Source of the DNA: Dryas octopetala
Lineage: Eukaryota; Streptophyta; Magnoliopsida; Rosales; Rosaceae
Assembly (NCBI GenBank): GCA_963921425.1
Contig: OY992832.1
Coordinates: forward strand, 1,054,001 to 1,118,000
Direction: 5' to 3'
Length of the DNA stretch: 64,000 nt
Numbering within the stretch: the first letter of the stretch is position 1; each line of letters begins with the position of its first letter. The notes below the pieces were generated by a model that did not search any database, was not told the DNA's origin, and was given only the letters and a program-made list of their open reading frames with translations. The position numbers and the translations under genes are program-made. Shown piece after piece: positions 49,261 through 62,683 of the stretch.

Positions 49261-50049
49261 CTTTTTCGCCTCTTGCTTTACTCTTTCTCAGGCTCTTTGC
49301 CTTCGTTGTGCTCAGTATGTTGCCTCTTGCAACTTTCGTGTGGCTCGTCCACTCTGGTGTAGCTCCTTGCTCCCTTATGTGCCTCCGCACTAGGGTGCCT
49401 TCGTTTCAACTGATTTACACAACGTTGGCTTCTTTGCTCGTCTCAATACTTCAATAGGATTGTTGGCAACCATATGACAACTGTCGTGGCTTACATGAAC
49501 TCGACTATCACAAGAGCAACCCACCAATGCGGCTTACAAGGTACCTCTGAACCCATGCGCTCCTCTAGCGGCTTACATGCTTCAATAGATCAATGCGCCA
49601 CTGCGACGGCTTATAAGAATCTAAGGAAGAATGCGCAACTTCACTCTGCAGCTCTTCTGACTCCTCCTTGCACAATGCACTAGTCTATCATAGGTGTCAA
49701 CGCTTCCGTCCAGCATGTCTCTTCGTTGGGGCTTCACTCTAGCCCATTTTCTCATTGGGTGCCTCTGCACGTTGTTCTCTTACTTGTTTGGTGCCACCGC
49801 ACATTGTTCTCTCGCTTGTTTAGTGCCTCTGCACATTGTTCTCAGACTTGCTCGTAGGGCTGTGTCTCTGTAGCCCATCCATCTGTTTCAATTTGCCCTC
49901 TGTGGGCTTCTCTTTGCCTCACTCTTTGGCCTTGGGGTTCACATTCACTAAAGATGTTGCCCCGCTCGACATCTCCGTCTATCAGCACCATTCAAGTTAG
50001 CGTCGTCCCCGATTTGGCCACTCTTGACCAACCAGGCTCTGATACCAAC

Positions 50050-51176
50050 TGTCACGGGCTCACTTTTTACGCAGCGGAATTTGCCCGTGCGGCGCCAAGA
50101 TTCCTCTGAATCAAGGCCAGCCATCCTTTCCCTTTACTCTTTTCAAGATTTAGACCCATCTGTTTCCTTCTTGAGGTTTGCCAACAAGAACTACTCATCT
50201 CGAGTCTCGCTCGTAGCGACTATACGATTGCTTCCTTGTGTCAAGGTTCTCAGCCAAGACACTCGCCCGATCGATAGGTTCTTATGACGCCGGCATTCCA
50301 TTCTCGCATGTCGGATCTTACTTCATTCCCACATCTCATTTGTCCTGGCACTAAGGGCTAGCTCGCGCCCATAGTCCTTTCCTCGAGTTGAACATGCAAG
50401 CCAACTTGCATGTATGCCACCCGAGTGAGCAACTCTTCTCCGATGCCCCACGGTAGCTTTCTCTCGTTGGCACGGGGTCGCCCTTCCCGTGCCTGCTAGC
50501 ATCCTCTATAGTGCATGGCCGAACCCAAGCCGATGCCCTTGTTGAGTACTACATGGCCAATGTGCACCATGAAGTCTCCGGGAGTTCACATCTGGTTGGC
50601 GTGATGTGCATACGACGCGGCGTAAGAGAATTCCCCTTGTAGCCTCGTGTGCGCGCGCCCAGCGCAATACAAGCACTCCCGCTCGCTTGTACTGTCCGTG
50701 GGACCTCCTGTCCCACGGAGACACATGACCGCCCTCCGGAAGTCATGTGCCCGCCCCCTAGGTCCCCTCCGGTTCCTAGAGTAGCTCGCTTAACGCTCCA
50801 TGGGTGTGGGCGCCGGGGGTGGTGGAGAGCTTGACACCATGTCTCCCCCTAAAGAGCATTTTATGCCTTTTCTCACAAAGCAGGAGGAAACATCGACTTG
50901 CGCGAGGAGTCATAATTGGCCATAATTAATTCATCCGAACTCCGAATGACGAACCGTCAGTTGCGTTGGACTCGTTTCGACCTCCTGGATTTACCGGTAT
51001 TTTTAGATTTCTCAAATTCCAACCGGAAGACCCCGAAACAGCCAAATTACGAAATTACCCTTCCGCGTGCGCAACCCGGCCACACTTCGCCAAACGGATG
51101 CCATTCTCTTGGCATTTGGCCCTCCATACTTCATATTAATGTCACGGAAGCACAACTCTAAGTGCGGACCGTGACA
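50050..51176 (-). repeat. LTR 2 of the array
   Basis: Shared between internal regions 1 and 2. Confidence 0.92.
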
Positions 51177-53528
51177 TCCTCCCCCACTTATCTTGTCGAT
51201 GCCCCCATCGACGTGCCTCCCGTTTTGCTCCAAAATGCTCTTTAGGTCTTCTCACTTCAATAGGGTCGATGACAACGAGTACTGTCCCTCTACCTCTGTA
51301 GAATCACCTCTGTGACGACCTTCTCGCGCCCACTCTTGGACTTGGCCAAAGACATGTACTGAAGCATTCACCCATACTCCATTCTCCTCTTCCTGAACGC
51401 AATATTTATATGGTTCCACCACTTCCATTGCCCGCTTGCTCCTCTGAGCTTGTATGTGTTCACTCTTGGATTTGATGGTACTCGCCGTACTCCTCGGATT
51501 GCTCCTCTGAGCTTCAATGAGTCCACTCTTGGACATAGAATTTCTCTCAAAGCTGTTTGATGGCTCCTCTGAGCATACATGAGTCCACTCTTGGACTTGG
51601 AGTCGTAAATACATCTTGTTCGACTCACTCAAAGAGAGATGCACCCCGCCGGGTGTAGCTTAAAAGCTAACCGCACTCTTCTGCGGCACCCTCATGCTCA
51701 TTTATAGTGGAAAGGGCCCATTTCACTCCTGCATTATTGGTTCCATCCACATCTCAGCTCCTCTTCAGCTCTCTAGTCTTCTTTGGCACTTAATTGCCCC
51801 ATTTGCTGGCACCAGTCAACTCCTTGACACGACCGTCGTACCACAAGGCTTCGTCCTCTCACATACTAGACCCCGTAGCAGAAGTCATGCACAAGTTACT
51901 GAGCTGAACAACCCCTGTTGTAGTTTCACCCTCGCGGATCCACTTACCAGCACTATCTCTTGTCCCTCGGTATGTCTCTTGTAATGCACCTATGTGCGTT
52001 TGATGCCGATGTGCTCTCGTGGGCTCCCCCACTTAAGCTGGGATATACTTGTCCCCATTTGCCTCTTCTCGTGCACCACTGTGCATCCTTTGTGTTGACA
52101 TTAGTGGGCTCCCCCACTTTTGCTATCAGCACTCTTGTCGATAGACTGCTTGACTAGCTCAATACAAACTCCACTCAATGTCCATGCAACCGTCTCACAA
52201 GTTCTGAAGGAAGTGCGCCCCTCTAGGCGAGGTTCTCTAACCTACTACACTCTTGTAGCACCCCGCTTACACAGCTCAAGTGATCAACCGCATGTCCCTC
52301 AAGTAGGGTAAGCTTGAACTCTGTACGCTTCATTGTTCCCTGCTTTCTCGGCCCTCGTGGCCGTTGCTTCAGTGTATTTGGCCCTCGCGGCCTTCAGCTT
52401 CAATGTAATTGGCCTTCGTGGCCTTCAGATTCTGTGTATTTGGCCCTCGTGGCCTTCAGTTGTTGAGTGCATGGCCCTCACAGCCTTTACTTCTATGCAC
52501 TTGGTCCCCGTGACCTTTGCTTCAATGTATTTGGCCCTCTTGGCCTTCAACTTTTCCCATTCGACCCTCTCGGTCTTCTAATCTCAATTCTACATAGCCC
52601 TCATGGCCTTCACTTTTATGTACCTGGCCCTCCTGGCCTTTGCTTTTGAGTACTTAGCCCTCTTGGCCTTCACTGTTTATGTACCTGACCCTCCTGGCCT
52701 TTAGCTTTACTTCATTCGACCCTCATGGTCATATGTTGGCTTTTTCGCCTCTTGCTTTACTCTTTCTCAGGCTCTTTGCCTTCGTTGTGCTCAGTATGTT
52801 GCCTCTTGCAACTTTCGTGTGGCTCGTCCACTCTGGTGTAGCTCCTTGCTCCCTTATGTGCCTCCGCACTAGGGTGCCTTCGTTTCAACTGATTTACACA
52901 ACGTTGGCTTCTTTGCTCGTCTCAATACTTCAATAGGATTGTTGGCAACCATATGACAACTGTCGTGGCTTACATGAACTCGACTATCACAAGAGCAACC
53001 CACCAATGCGGCTTACAAGGTACCTCTGAACCCATGCGCTCCTCTAGCGGCTTACATGCTTCAATAGATCAATGCGCCACTGCGACGGCTTATAAGAATC
53101 TAAGGAAGAATGCGCAACTTCACTCTGCAGCTCTTCTGACTCCTCCTTGCACAATGCACTAGTCTATCATAGGTGTCAACGCTTCCGTCCAGCATGTCTC
53201 TTCGTTGGGGCTTCACTCTAGCCCATTTTCTCATTGGGTGCCTCTGCACGTTGTTCTCTTACTTGTTTGGTGCCACCGCACATTGTTCTCTCGCTTGTTT
53301 AGTGCCTCTGCACATTGTTCTCAGACTTGCTCGTAGGGCTGTGTCTCTGTAGCCCATCCATCTGTTTCAATTTGCCCTCTGTGGGCTTCTCTTTGCCTCA
53401 CTCTTTGGCCTTGGGGTTCACATTCACTAAAGATGTTGCCCCGCTCGACATCTCCGTCTATCAGCACCATTCAAGTTAGCGTCGTCCCCGATTTGGCCAC
53501 TCTTGACCAACCAGGCTCTGATACCAAC

Positions 53529-54655
53529 TGTCACGGGCTCACTTTTTACGCAGCGGAATTTGCCCGTGCGGCGCCAAGATTCCTCTGAATCAAGGCCAGC
53601 CATCCTTTCCCTTTACTCTTTTCAAGATTTAGACCCATCTGTTTCCTTCTTGAGGTTTGCCAACAAGAACTACTCATCTCGAGTCTCGCTCGTAGCGACT
53701 ATACGATTGCTTCCTTGTGTCAAGGTTCTCAGCCAAGACACTCGCCCGATCGATAGGTTCTTATGACGCCGGCATTCCATTCTCGCATGTCGGATCTTAC
53801 TTCATTCCCACATCTCATTTGTCCTGGCACTAAGGGCTAGCTCGCGCCCATAGTCCTTTCCTCGAGTTGAACATGCAAGCCAACTTGCATGTATGCCACC
53901 CGAGTGAGCAACTCTTCTCCGATGCCCCACGGTAGCTTTCTCTCGTTGGCACGGGGTCGCCCTTCCCGTGCCTGCTAGCATCCTCTATAGTGCATGGCCG
54001 AACCCAAGCCGATGCCCTTGTTGAGTACTACATGGCCAATGTGCACCATGAAGTCTCCGGGAGTTCACATCTGGTTGGCGTGATGTGCATACGACGCGGC
54101 GTAAGAGAATTCCCCTTGTAGCCTCGTGTGCGCGCGCCCAGCGCAATACAAGCACTCCCGCTCGCTTGTACTGTCCGTGGGACCTCCTGTCCCACGGAGA
54201 CACATGACCGCCCTCCGGAAGTCATGTGCCCGCCCCCTAGGTCCCCTCCGGTTCCTAGAGTAGCTCGCTTAACGCTCCATGGGTGTGGGCGCCGGGGGTG
54301 GTGGAGAGCTTGACACCATGTCTCCCCCTAAAGAGCATTTTATGCCTTTTCTCACAAAGCAGGAGGAAACATCGACTTGCGCGAGGAGTCATAATTGGCC
54401 ATAATTAATTCATCCGAACTCCGAATGACGAACCGTCAGTTGCGTTGGACTCGTTTCGACCTCCTGGATTTACCGGTATTTTTAGATTTCTCAAATTCCA
54501 ACCGGAAGACCCCGAAACAGCCAAATTACGAAATTACCCTTCCGCGTGCGCAACCCGGCCACACTTCGCCAAACGGATGCCATTCTCTTGGCATTTGGCC
54601 CTCCATACTTCATATTAATGTCACGGAAGCACAACTCTAAGTGCGGACCGTGACA
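53529..54655 (-). repeat. LTR 3 of the array
   Basis: Shared between internal regions 2 and 3. Confidence 0.92.
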
Positions 54656-57007
54656 TCCTCCCCCACTTATCTTGTCGATGCCCCCATCGACGTGCCTCCC
54701 GTTTTGCTCCAAAATGCTCTTTAGGTCTTCTCACTTCAATAGGGTCGATGACAACGAGTACTGTCCCTCTACCTCTGTAGAATCACCTCTGTGACGACCT
54801 TCTCGCGCCCACTCTTGGACTTGGCCAAAGACATGTACTGAAGCATTCACCCATACTCCATTCTCCTCTTCCTGAACGCAATATTTATATGGTTCCACCA
54901 CTTCCATTGCCCGCTTGCTCCTCTGAGCTTGTATGTGTTCACTCTTGGATTTGATGGTACTCGCCGTACTCCTCGGATTGCTCCTCTGAGCTTCAATGAG
55001 TCCACTCTTGGACATAGAATTTCTCTCAAAGCTGTTTGATGGCTCCTCTGAGCATACATGAGTCCACTCTTGGACTTGGAGTCGTAAATACATCTTGTTC
55101 GACTCACTCAAAGAGAGATGCACCCCGCCGGGTGTAGCTTAAAAGCTAACCGCACTCTTCTGCGGCACCCTCATGCTCATTTATAGTGGAAAGGGCCCAT
55201 TTCACTCCTGCATTATTGGTTCCATCCACATCTCAGCTCCTCTTCAGCTCTCTAGTCTTCTTTGGCACTTAATTGCCCCATTTGCTGGCACCAGTCAACT
55301 CCTTGACACGACCGTCGTACCACAAGGCTTCGTCCTCTCACATACTAGACCCCGTAGCAGAAGTCATGCACAAGTTACTGAGCTGAACAACCCCTGTTGT
55401 AGTTTCACCCTCGCGGATCCACTTACCAGCACTATCTCTTGTCCCTCGGTATGTCTCTTGTAATGCACCTATGTGCGTTTGATGCCGATGTGCTCTCGTG
55501 GGCTCCCCCACTTAAGCTGGGATATACTTGTCCCCATTTGCCTCTTCTCGTGCACCACTGTGCATCCTTTGTGTTGACATTAGTGGGCTCCCCCACTTTT
55601 GCTATCAGCACTCTTGTCGATAGACTGCTTGACTAGCTCAATACAAACTCCACTCAATGTCCATGCAACCGTCTCACAAGTTCTGAAGGAAGTGCGCCCC
55701 TCTAGGCGAGGTTCTCTAACCTACTACACTCTTGTAGCACCCCGCTTACACAGCTCAAGTGATCAACCGCATGTCCCTCAAGTAGGGTAAGCTTGAACTC
55801 TGTACGCTTCATTGTTCCCTGCTTTCTCGGCCCTCGTGGCCGTTGCTTCAGTGTATTTGGCCCTCGCGGCCTTCAGCTTCAATGTAATTGGCCCTCGTGG
55901 CCTTCAGATTCTGTGTATTTGGCCCTCGTGGCCTTCAGTTGTTGAGTGCATGGCCCTCACAGCCTTTACTTCTATGCACTTGGTCCCCGTGACCTTTGCT
56001 TCAATGTATTTGGCCCTCTTGGCCTTCAACTTTTCCCATTCGACCCTCTCGGTCTTCTAATCTCAATTCTACATAGCCCTCATGGCCTTCACTTTTATGT
56101 ACCTGGCCCTCCTGGCCTTTGCTTTTGAGTACTTAGCCCTCTTGGCCTTCACTGTTTATGTACCTGACCCTCCTGGCCTTTAGCTTTACTTCATTCGACC
56201 CTCATGGTCATATGTTGGCTTTTTCGCCTCTTGCTTTACTCTTTCTCAGGCTCTTTGCCTTCGTTGTGCTCAGTATGTTGCCTCTTGCAACTTTCGTGTG
56301 GCTCGTCCACTCTGGTGTAGCTCCTTGCTCCCTTATGTGCCTCCGCACTAGGGTGCCTTCGTTTCAACTGATTTACACAACGTTGGCTTCTTTGCTCGTC
56401 TCAATACTTCAATAGGATTGTTGGCAACCATATGACAACTGTCGTGGCTTACATGAACTCGACTATCACAAGAGCAACCCACCAATGCGGCTTACAAGGT
56501 ACCTCTGAACCCATGCGCTCCTCTAGCGGCTTACATGCTTCAATAGATCAATGCGCCACTGCGACGGCTTATAAGAATCTAAGGAAGAATGCGCAACTTC
56601 ACTCTGCAGCTCTTCTGACTCCTCCTTGCACAATGCACTAGTCTATCATAGGTGTCAACGCTTCCGTCCAGCATGTCTCTTCGTTGGGGCTTCACTCTAG
56701 CCCATTTTCTCATTGGGTGCCTCTGCACGTTGTTCTCTTACTTGTTTGGTGCCACCGCACATTGTTCTCTCGCTTGTTTAGTGCCTCTGCACATTGTTCT
56801 CAGACTTGCTCGTAGGGCTGTGTCTCTGTAGCCCATCCATCTGTTTCAATTTGCCCTCTGTGGGCTTCTCTTTGCCTCACTCTTTGGCCTTGGGGTTCAC
56901 ATTCACTAAAGATGTTGCCCCGCTCGACATCTCCGTCTATCAGCACCATTCAAGTTAGCGTCGTCCCCGATTTGGCCACTCTTGACCAACCAGGCTCTGA
57001 TACCAAC

Positions 57008-58134
57008 TGTCACGGGCTCACTTTTTACGCAGCGGAATTTGCCCGTGCGGCGCCAAGATTCCTCTGAATCAAGGCCAGCCATCCTTTCCCTTTACTCTTT
57101 TCAAGATTTAGACCCATCTGTTTCCTTCTTGAGGTTTGCCAACAAGAACTACTCATCTCGAGTCTCGCTCGTAGCGACTATACGATTGCTTCCTTGTGTC
57201 AAGGTTCTCAGCCAAGACACTCGCCCGATCGATAGGTTCTTATGACGCCGGCATTCCATTCTCGCATGTCGGATCTTACTTCATTCCCACATCTCATTTG
57301 TCCTGGCACTAAGGGCTAGCTCGCGCCCATAGTCCTTTCCTCGAGTTGAACATGCAAGCCAACTTGCATGTATGCCACCCGAGTGAGCAACTCTTCTCCG
57401 ATGCCCCACGGTAGCTTTCTCTCGTTGGCACGGGGTCGCCCTTCCCGTGCCTGCTAGCATCCTCTATAGTGCATGGCCGAACCCAAGCCGATGCCCTTGT
57501 TGAGTACTACATGGCCAATGTGCACCATGAAGTCTCCGGGAGTTCACATCTGGTTGGCGTGATGTGCATACGACGCGGCGTAAGAGAATTCCCCTTGTAG
57601 CCTCGTGTGCGCGCGCCCAGCGCAATACAAGCACTCCCGCTCGCTTGTACTGTCCGTGGGACCTCCTGTCCCACGGAGACACATGACCGCCCTCCGGAAG
57701 TCATGTGCCCGCCCCCTAGGTCCCCTCCGGTTCCTAGAGTAGCTCGCTTAACGCTCCATGGGTGTGGGCGCCGGGGGTGGTGGAGAGCTTGACACCATGT
57801 CTCCCCCTAAAGAGCATTTTATGCCTTTTCTCACAAAGCAGGAGGAAACATCGACTTGCGCGAGGAGTCATAATTGGCCATAATTAATTCATCCGAACTC
57901 CGAATGACGAACCGTCAGTTGCGTTGGACTCGTTTCGACCTCCTGGATTTACCGGTATTTTTAGATTTCTCAAATTCCAACCGGAAGACCCCGAAACAGC
58001 CAAATTACGAAATTACCCTTCCGCGTGCGCAACCCGGCCACACTTCGCCAAACGGATGCCATTCTCTTGGCATTTGGCCCTCCATACTTCATATTAATGT
58101 CACGGAAGCACAACTCTAAGTGCGGACCGTGACA
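57008..58134 (-). repeat. LTR 4 of the array
   Basis: Shared between internal regions 3 and 4. Confidence 0.92.
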
Positions 58135-60486
58135 TCCTCCCCCACTTATCTTGTCGATGCCCCCATCGACGTGCCTCCCGTTTTGCTCCAAAATGCTCTT
58201 TAGGTCTTCTCACTTCAATAGGGTCGATGACAACGAGTACTGTCCCTCTACCTCTGTAGAATCACCTCTGTGACGACCTTCTCGCGCCCACTCTTGGACT
58301 TGGCCAAAGACATGTACTGAAGCATTCACCCATACTCCATTCTCCTCTTCCTGAACGCAATATTTATATGGTTCCACCACTTCCATTGCCCGCTTGCTCC
58401 TCTGAGCTTGTATGTGTTCACTCTTGGATTTGATGGTACTCGCCGTACTCCTCGGATTGCTCCTCTGAGCTTCAATGAGTCCACTCTTGGACATAGAATT
58501 TCTCTCAAAGCTGTTTGATGGCTCCTCTGAGCATACATGAGTCCACTCTTGGACTTGGAGTCGTAAATACATCTTGTTCGACTCACTCAAAGAGAGATGC
58601 ACCCCGCCGGGTGTAGCTTAAAAGCTAACCGCACTCTTCTGCGGCACCCTCATGCTCATTTATAGTGGAAAGGGCCCATTTCACTCCTGCATTATTGGTT
58701 CCATCCACATCTCAGCTCCTCTTCAGCTCTCTAGTCTTCTTTGGCACTTAATTGCCCCATTTGCTGGCACCAGTCAACTCCTTGACACGACCGTCGTACC
58801 ACAAGGCTTCGTCCTCTCACATACTAGACCCCGTAGCAGAAGTCATGCACAAGTTACTGAGCTGAACAACCCCTGTTGTAGTTTCACCCTCGCGGATCCA
58901 CTTACCAGCACTATCTCTTGTCCCTCGGTATGTCTCTTGTAATGCACCTATGTGCGTTTGATGCCGATGTGCTCTCGTGGGCTCCCCCACTTAAGCTGGG
59001 ATATACTTGTCCCCATTTGCCTCTTCTCGTGCACCACTGTGCATCCTTTGTGTTGACATTAGTGGGCTCCCCCACTTTTGCTATCAGCACTCTTGTCGAT
59101 AGACTGCTTGACTAGCTCAATACAAACTCCACTCAATGTCCATGCAACCGTCTCACAAGTTCTGAAGGAAGTGCGCCCCTCTAGGCGAGGTTCTCTAACC
59201 TACTACACTCTTGTAGCACCCCGCTTACACAGCTCAAGTGATCAACCGCATGTCCCTCAAGTAGGGTAAGCTTGAACTCTGTACGCTTCATTGTTCCCTG
59301 CTTTCTCGGCCCTCGTGGCCGTTGCTTCAGTGTATTTGGCCCTCGCGGCCTTCAGCTTCAATGTAATTGGCCCTCGTGGCCTTCAGATTCTGTGTATTTG
59401 GCCCTCGTGGCCTTCAGTTGTTGAGTGCATGGCCCTCACAGCCTTTACTTCTATGCACTTGGTCCCCGTGACCTTTGCTTCAATGTATTTGGCCCTCTTG
59501 GCCTTCAACTTTTCCCATTCGACCCTCTCGGTCTTCTAATCTCAATTCTACATAGCCCTCATGGCCTTCACTTTTATGTACCTGGCCCTCCTGGCCTTTG
59601 CTTTTGAGTACTTAGCCCTCTTGGCCTTCACTGTTTATGTACCTGACCCTCCTGGCCTTTAGCTTTACTTCATTCGACCCTCATGGTCATATGTTGGCTT
59701 TTTCGCCTCTTGCTTTACTCTTTCTCAGGCTCTTTGCCTTCGTTGTGCTCAGTATGTTGCCTCTTGCAACTTTCGTGTGGCTCGTCCACTCTGGTGTAGC
59801 TCCTTGCTCCCTTATGTGCCTCCGCACTAGGGTGCCTTCGTTTCAACTGATTTACACAACGTTGGCTTCTTTGCTCGTCTCAATACTTCAATAGGATTGT
59901 TGGCAACCATATGACAACTGTCGTGGCTTACATGAACTCGACTATCACAAGAGCAACCCACCAATGCGGCTTACAAGGTACCTCTGAACCCATGCGCTCC
60001 TCTAGCGGCTTACATGCTTCAATAGATCAATGCGCCACTGCGACGGCTTATAAGAATCTAAGGAAGAATGCGCAACTTCACTCTGCAGCTCTTCTGACTC
60101 CTCCTTGCACAATGCACTAGTCTATCATAGGTGTCAACGCTTCCGTCCAGCATGTCTCTTCGTTGGGGCTTCACTCTAGCCCATTTTCTCATTGGGTGCC
60201 TCTGCACGTTGTTCTCTTACTTGTTTGGTGCCACCGCACATTGTTCTCTCGCTTGTTTAGTGCCTCTGCACATTGTTCTCAGACTTGCTCGTAGGGCTGT
60301 GTCTCTGTAGCCCATCCATCTGTTTCAATTTGCCCTCTGTGGGCTTCTCTTTGCCTCACTCTTTGGCCTTGGGGTTCACATTCACTAAAGATGTTGCCCC
60401 GCTCGACATCTCCGTCTATCAGCACCATTCAAGTTAGCGTCGTCCCCGATTTGGCCACTCTTGACCAACCAGGCTCTGATACCAAC

Positions 60487-61613
60487 TGTCACGGGCTCAC
60501 TTTTTACGCAGCGGAATTTGCCCGTGCGGCGCCAAGATTCCTCTGAATCAAGGCCAGCCATCCTTTCCCTTTACTCTTTTCAAGATTTAGACCCATCTGT
60601 TTCCTTCTTGAGGTTTGCCAACAAGAACTACTCATCTCGAGTCTCGCTCGTAGCGACTATACGATTGCTTCCTTGTGTCAAGGTTCTCAGCCAAGACACT
60701 CGCCCGATCGATAGGTTCTTATGACGCCGGCATTCCATTCTCGCATGTCGGATCTTACTTCATTCCCACATCTCATTTGTCCTGGCACTAAGGGCTAGCT
60801 CGCGCCCATAGTCCTTTCCTCGAGTTGAACATGCAAGCCAACTTGCATGTATGCCACCCGAGTGAGCAACTCTTCTCCGATGCCCCACGGTAGCTTTCTC
60901 TCGTTGGCACGGGGTCGCCCTTCCCGTGCCTGCTAGCATCCTCTATAGTGCATGGCCGAACCCAAGCCGATGCCCTTGTTGAGTACTACATGGCCAATGT
61001 GCACCATGAAGTCTCCGGGAGTTCACATCTGGTTGGCGTGATGTGCATACGACGCGGCGTAAGAGAATTCCCCTTGTAGCCTCGTGTGCGCGCGCCCAGC
61101 GCAATACAAGCACTCCCGCTCGCTTGTACTGTCCGTGGGACCTCCTGTCCCACGGAGACACATGACCGCCCTCCGGAAGTCATGTGCCCGCCCCCTAGGT
61201 CCCCTCCGGTTCCTAGAGTAGCTCGCTTAACGCTCCATGGGTGTGGGCGCCGGGGGTGGTGGAGAGCTTGACACCATGTCTCCCCCTAAAGAGCATTTTA
61301 TGCCTTTTCTCACAAAGCAGGAGGAAACATCGACTTGCGCGAGGAGTCATAATTGGCCATAATTAATTCATCCGAACTCCGAATGACGAACCGTCAGTTG
61401 CGTTGGACTCGTTTCGACCTCCTGGATTTACCGGTATTTTTAGATTTCTCAAATTCCAACCGGAAGACCCCGAAACAGCCAAATTACGAAATTACCCTTC
61501 CGCGTGCGCAACCCGGCCACACTTCGCCAAACGGATGCCATTCTCTTGGCATTTGGCCCTCCATACTTCATATTAATGTCACGGAAGCACAACTCTAAGT
61601 GCGGACCGTGACA
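60487..61613 (-). repeat. LTR 5 of the array
   Basis: Outermost right LTR; it carries the 5' end of the element as read on the minus strand and borders host DNA. Confidence 0.92.
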
Positions 61614-62483
61614 CATAGCACTGGAGATGGACAAAGAAGATAGTTTTGTACGTTTCTGCTAGACTGCCCACCACACTACTACTTACAAAAGGGGGTTACT
61701 TTGAGTAGTTTTGCTAGCTTTTGCTTTCCCTTTTGTTTCTGATCGATATATCACTTTTTTGTTTTGGGTATTTAATTATTATGGTTATTATTGTGGAGGT
61801 TGATCGATAACATGAATGAATTCAAGTACAATATCATTACAAACCATTTGGATGAAATTAAAGGTTGCCAATATGGTACAGACCATCATGTGTCATGAGT
61901 CTACAATCTACATGTCATTTTATTATGATGGTATTATATATATAATATCCTAATTTTGCATTTTCCAATTATATATTAAAGAAGCGATGAGACATTATTA
62001 ATTATTAGATGGAGGCAAGGTATTAGGTAGGTATAGTAGTAGTGATTCGAATTTCCTTTTCAGAGAAGGAATAAGCTACGCTGTTATTGAATCTCATATA
62101 CTTCTTTTCATCAACTTAATTGGTCTATTAATTAATTGGGTACCCTAGTTAATTATACTATAATTTGTTTGTTGGTAAGATATGATTTTCTTTCAACTGC
62201 AAGCTAAGGTAATTGAAGGCAGGGTAGGATTACGAAATTCCCAACTTAACCAATGCCATAAAAAAAATCCTGATCAATTAATCTAGCTCGATACAAAAAA
62301 GTCAAAGTATTTATTTTCATTATGATTCAGTTTTGAATTAAACGGTCAAACTTACTTAACATAGTGATTCGATTGCATATCGGTCTAATTTAATTATGCT
62401 TATTAAACTGAACACATACATAGGTAGAAGTGTTTCATCTTTCAGTTTATGAAGTATTTTTTTGAGACATTTCATCAAATATC
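61614..62483. other. AT-rich DNA right of the array
   Basis: Host flank of the LTR array. No gene or clear repeat is seen. Confidence 0.4.
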
Positions 62484-62650
62484 TTATTCCTTTCTTTAAA
62501 AAAAATATTAAAGAATATTATCACTTAAGATTGATAAAAGAGAAAAGAAATTATTGGAGCGATAACATTTTATTCCTTTCTTAAAAAACAATATTAAAGA
62601 ATATTATCACTCAAGATTGATAAAAGATAAAAGAAATTATTGGAGCGATA
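62484..62650 (+). repeat. 81-bp tandem duplication
   Basis: TTATTCCTTTCTT...TTATTGGAGCGATA at 62484-62564 recurs at 62570-62650 with a few mismatches and a 5-base spacer. Confidence 0.9.
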
Positions 62651-62683
62651 GATCCATTGATCTCATTGTACATCCCTGGCCGG

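Larger units (their letters stand above)
46571..61613 (-). mobile_element. Tandem array of a non-autonomous LTR retrotransposon (5 LTRs, 4 internals)
   Basis: One unit of 3479 bases repeats head to tail. LTRs of 1127 bases (TGTCACGG...CCGTGACA) start at 46571, 50050, 53529, 57008 and 60487; internal regions of 2352 bases lie between. The element reads on the minus strand: TGGTATCAGAGCC, the primer site for initiator methionine tRNA, lies two bases inside each right-hand LTR, and a purine tract GTGGGGGAGGA abuts each left-hand LTR. The outer flanks are CAGAG (46566-46570) and CATAG (61614-61618), 4 of 5 matching, a likely target duplication for the whole array. No gag or pol domain is recognised, only short frames, so it depends on another element. 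Copies look almost identical, so the array is very young or an assembly product. Lineage uncertain; TGTCACG ends lean to Ty3/gypsy. Confidence 0.92.

Noticed and set aside
46571-61613. Many short frames repeated every 3479 bases as possible genes
   Set aside because: They recur only because the array units are copies; none shows a known domain and most are in minisatellite sequence.
46571-61613. Array as a satellite or centromere repeat
   Set aside because: Primer site, purine tract and TG...CA ends at each unit show LTR-retrotransposon structure.
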